Assembly (NCBI RefSeq): GCF_013364155.1 | Contig: NZ_CP054916.1 | Span: 4,103,501 to 4,167,500 of the forward strand | From: Streptomyces sp. NA02950 | GTDB lineage: Bacteria; Actinomycetota; Actinomycetes; Streptomycetales; Streptomycetaceae | Reading direction: 5' to 3' | Length of the DNA: 64,000 nucleotides | Program-made: the position numbers and the translations under genes | The notes under the pieces: generated by a model | Told to the model about the DNA's origin: nothing | Database searches by the model: none | What the model saw: only the letters and a program-made list of their open reading frames with translations | Part shown: in pieces, positions 63,045-64,000 of the stretch | Layout of the letters: each line of letters opens with the position of its first letter | Position numbering within the stretch: the stretch's first letter is position 1

Positions 63045-64000
<956 letters not shown>

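Overview
The window is high-GC actinobacterial chromosome and almost certainly Streptomyces. It has GTG and TTG starts, many 4-base stop/start overlaps, the developmental sigma factor BldN with its anti-sigma factor RsbN, the futalosine (Mqn) menaquinone route, a class I lysyl-tRNA synthetase, the 32-residue ribosomal protein bS22, and the actinobacterial RLHIDLCR-type leader peptide. Both rRNA genes at the right edge read on the minus strand, as do most large operons. I cannot name the species from sequence alone.

Layout. (1) 1-7.2 kb: menaquinone genes mqnC, a small amidohydrolase-like companion, menG and a geranylgeranyl-reductase-family gene (cut by the left edge), then a membrane Ser/Thr kinase and mqnA. 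(2) 7.2-11 kb: a cold-shock gene with a structured leader, a divergent NmrA/WYL-regulator pair, a cupin and a TetR regulator. (3) 11-12.6 kb: a cation-coupled dicarboxylate/amino-acid symporter preceded by a cysteine-type leader peptide and an operator-like inverted repeat. (4) 12.7-19.5 kb: DUF4229, GNAT, udgX and mqnE, an Lrp regulator, then the late menaquinone operon ubiD-mqnP-ubiX. (5) 19.5-28 kb: cytochrome c maturation (tlpA-ccdA-resB-ccsB), a lipoprotein deacetylase, a histidine phosphatase and hemL. (6) 28-37 kb: accessory genes, namely a class IV aminotransferase, a secreted repeat/PepSY protein, an SDR, rtcB, two DUF3558 lipoproteins and a DUF2637 membrane protein. (7) 37-45.5 kb: divergent lysS and argS, an Uma2-type protein, a secreted peptidase, an AMIN-like secreted protein, an SDR and a P-loop kinase. 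(8) 45.5-52 kb: the operon rex-hemA-hemC-hemD-hemB behind a clear Rex operator. (9) 52-58.7 kb: a glutaredoxin-like protein, a HAD-IB phosphatase, bldN, rsbN, an acyltransferase, an NAD-dependent epimerase, bS22 and the excisionase-type regulator bdtA. (10) 58.8-64 kb: a phosphatase-like protein, acuC, an MFS transporter, a HAD hydrolase, then 5S and the 3' part of 23S rRNA.

How it fits together. Much of the window builds the respiratory chain: early and late menaquinone steps, quinone-tail reduction, heme precursors (hemA, hemL, hemB, hemC, hemD), cytochrome c assembly, and the NADH/NAD+ sensor Rex. A second candidate Rex-like site lies at the start of tlpA, which would tie cytochrome c assembly to the same sensor.

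The observations most worth following are the leader-peptide/operator arrangement in front of the symporter (likely cystine or sulphur-amino-acid control), the intrinsic-terminator hairpin and Shine-Dalgarno-pairing helix in the cold-shock leader, the two opposed DnaA-box-like sequences between lysS and argS, the stand-alone amidohydrolase without a barrel coupled to mqnC, and the six exact-period 45-bp repeats in the secreted PepSY protein. I saw no CRISPR array, prophage, insertion sequence or antibiotic biosynthetic cluster.
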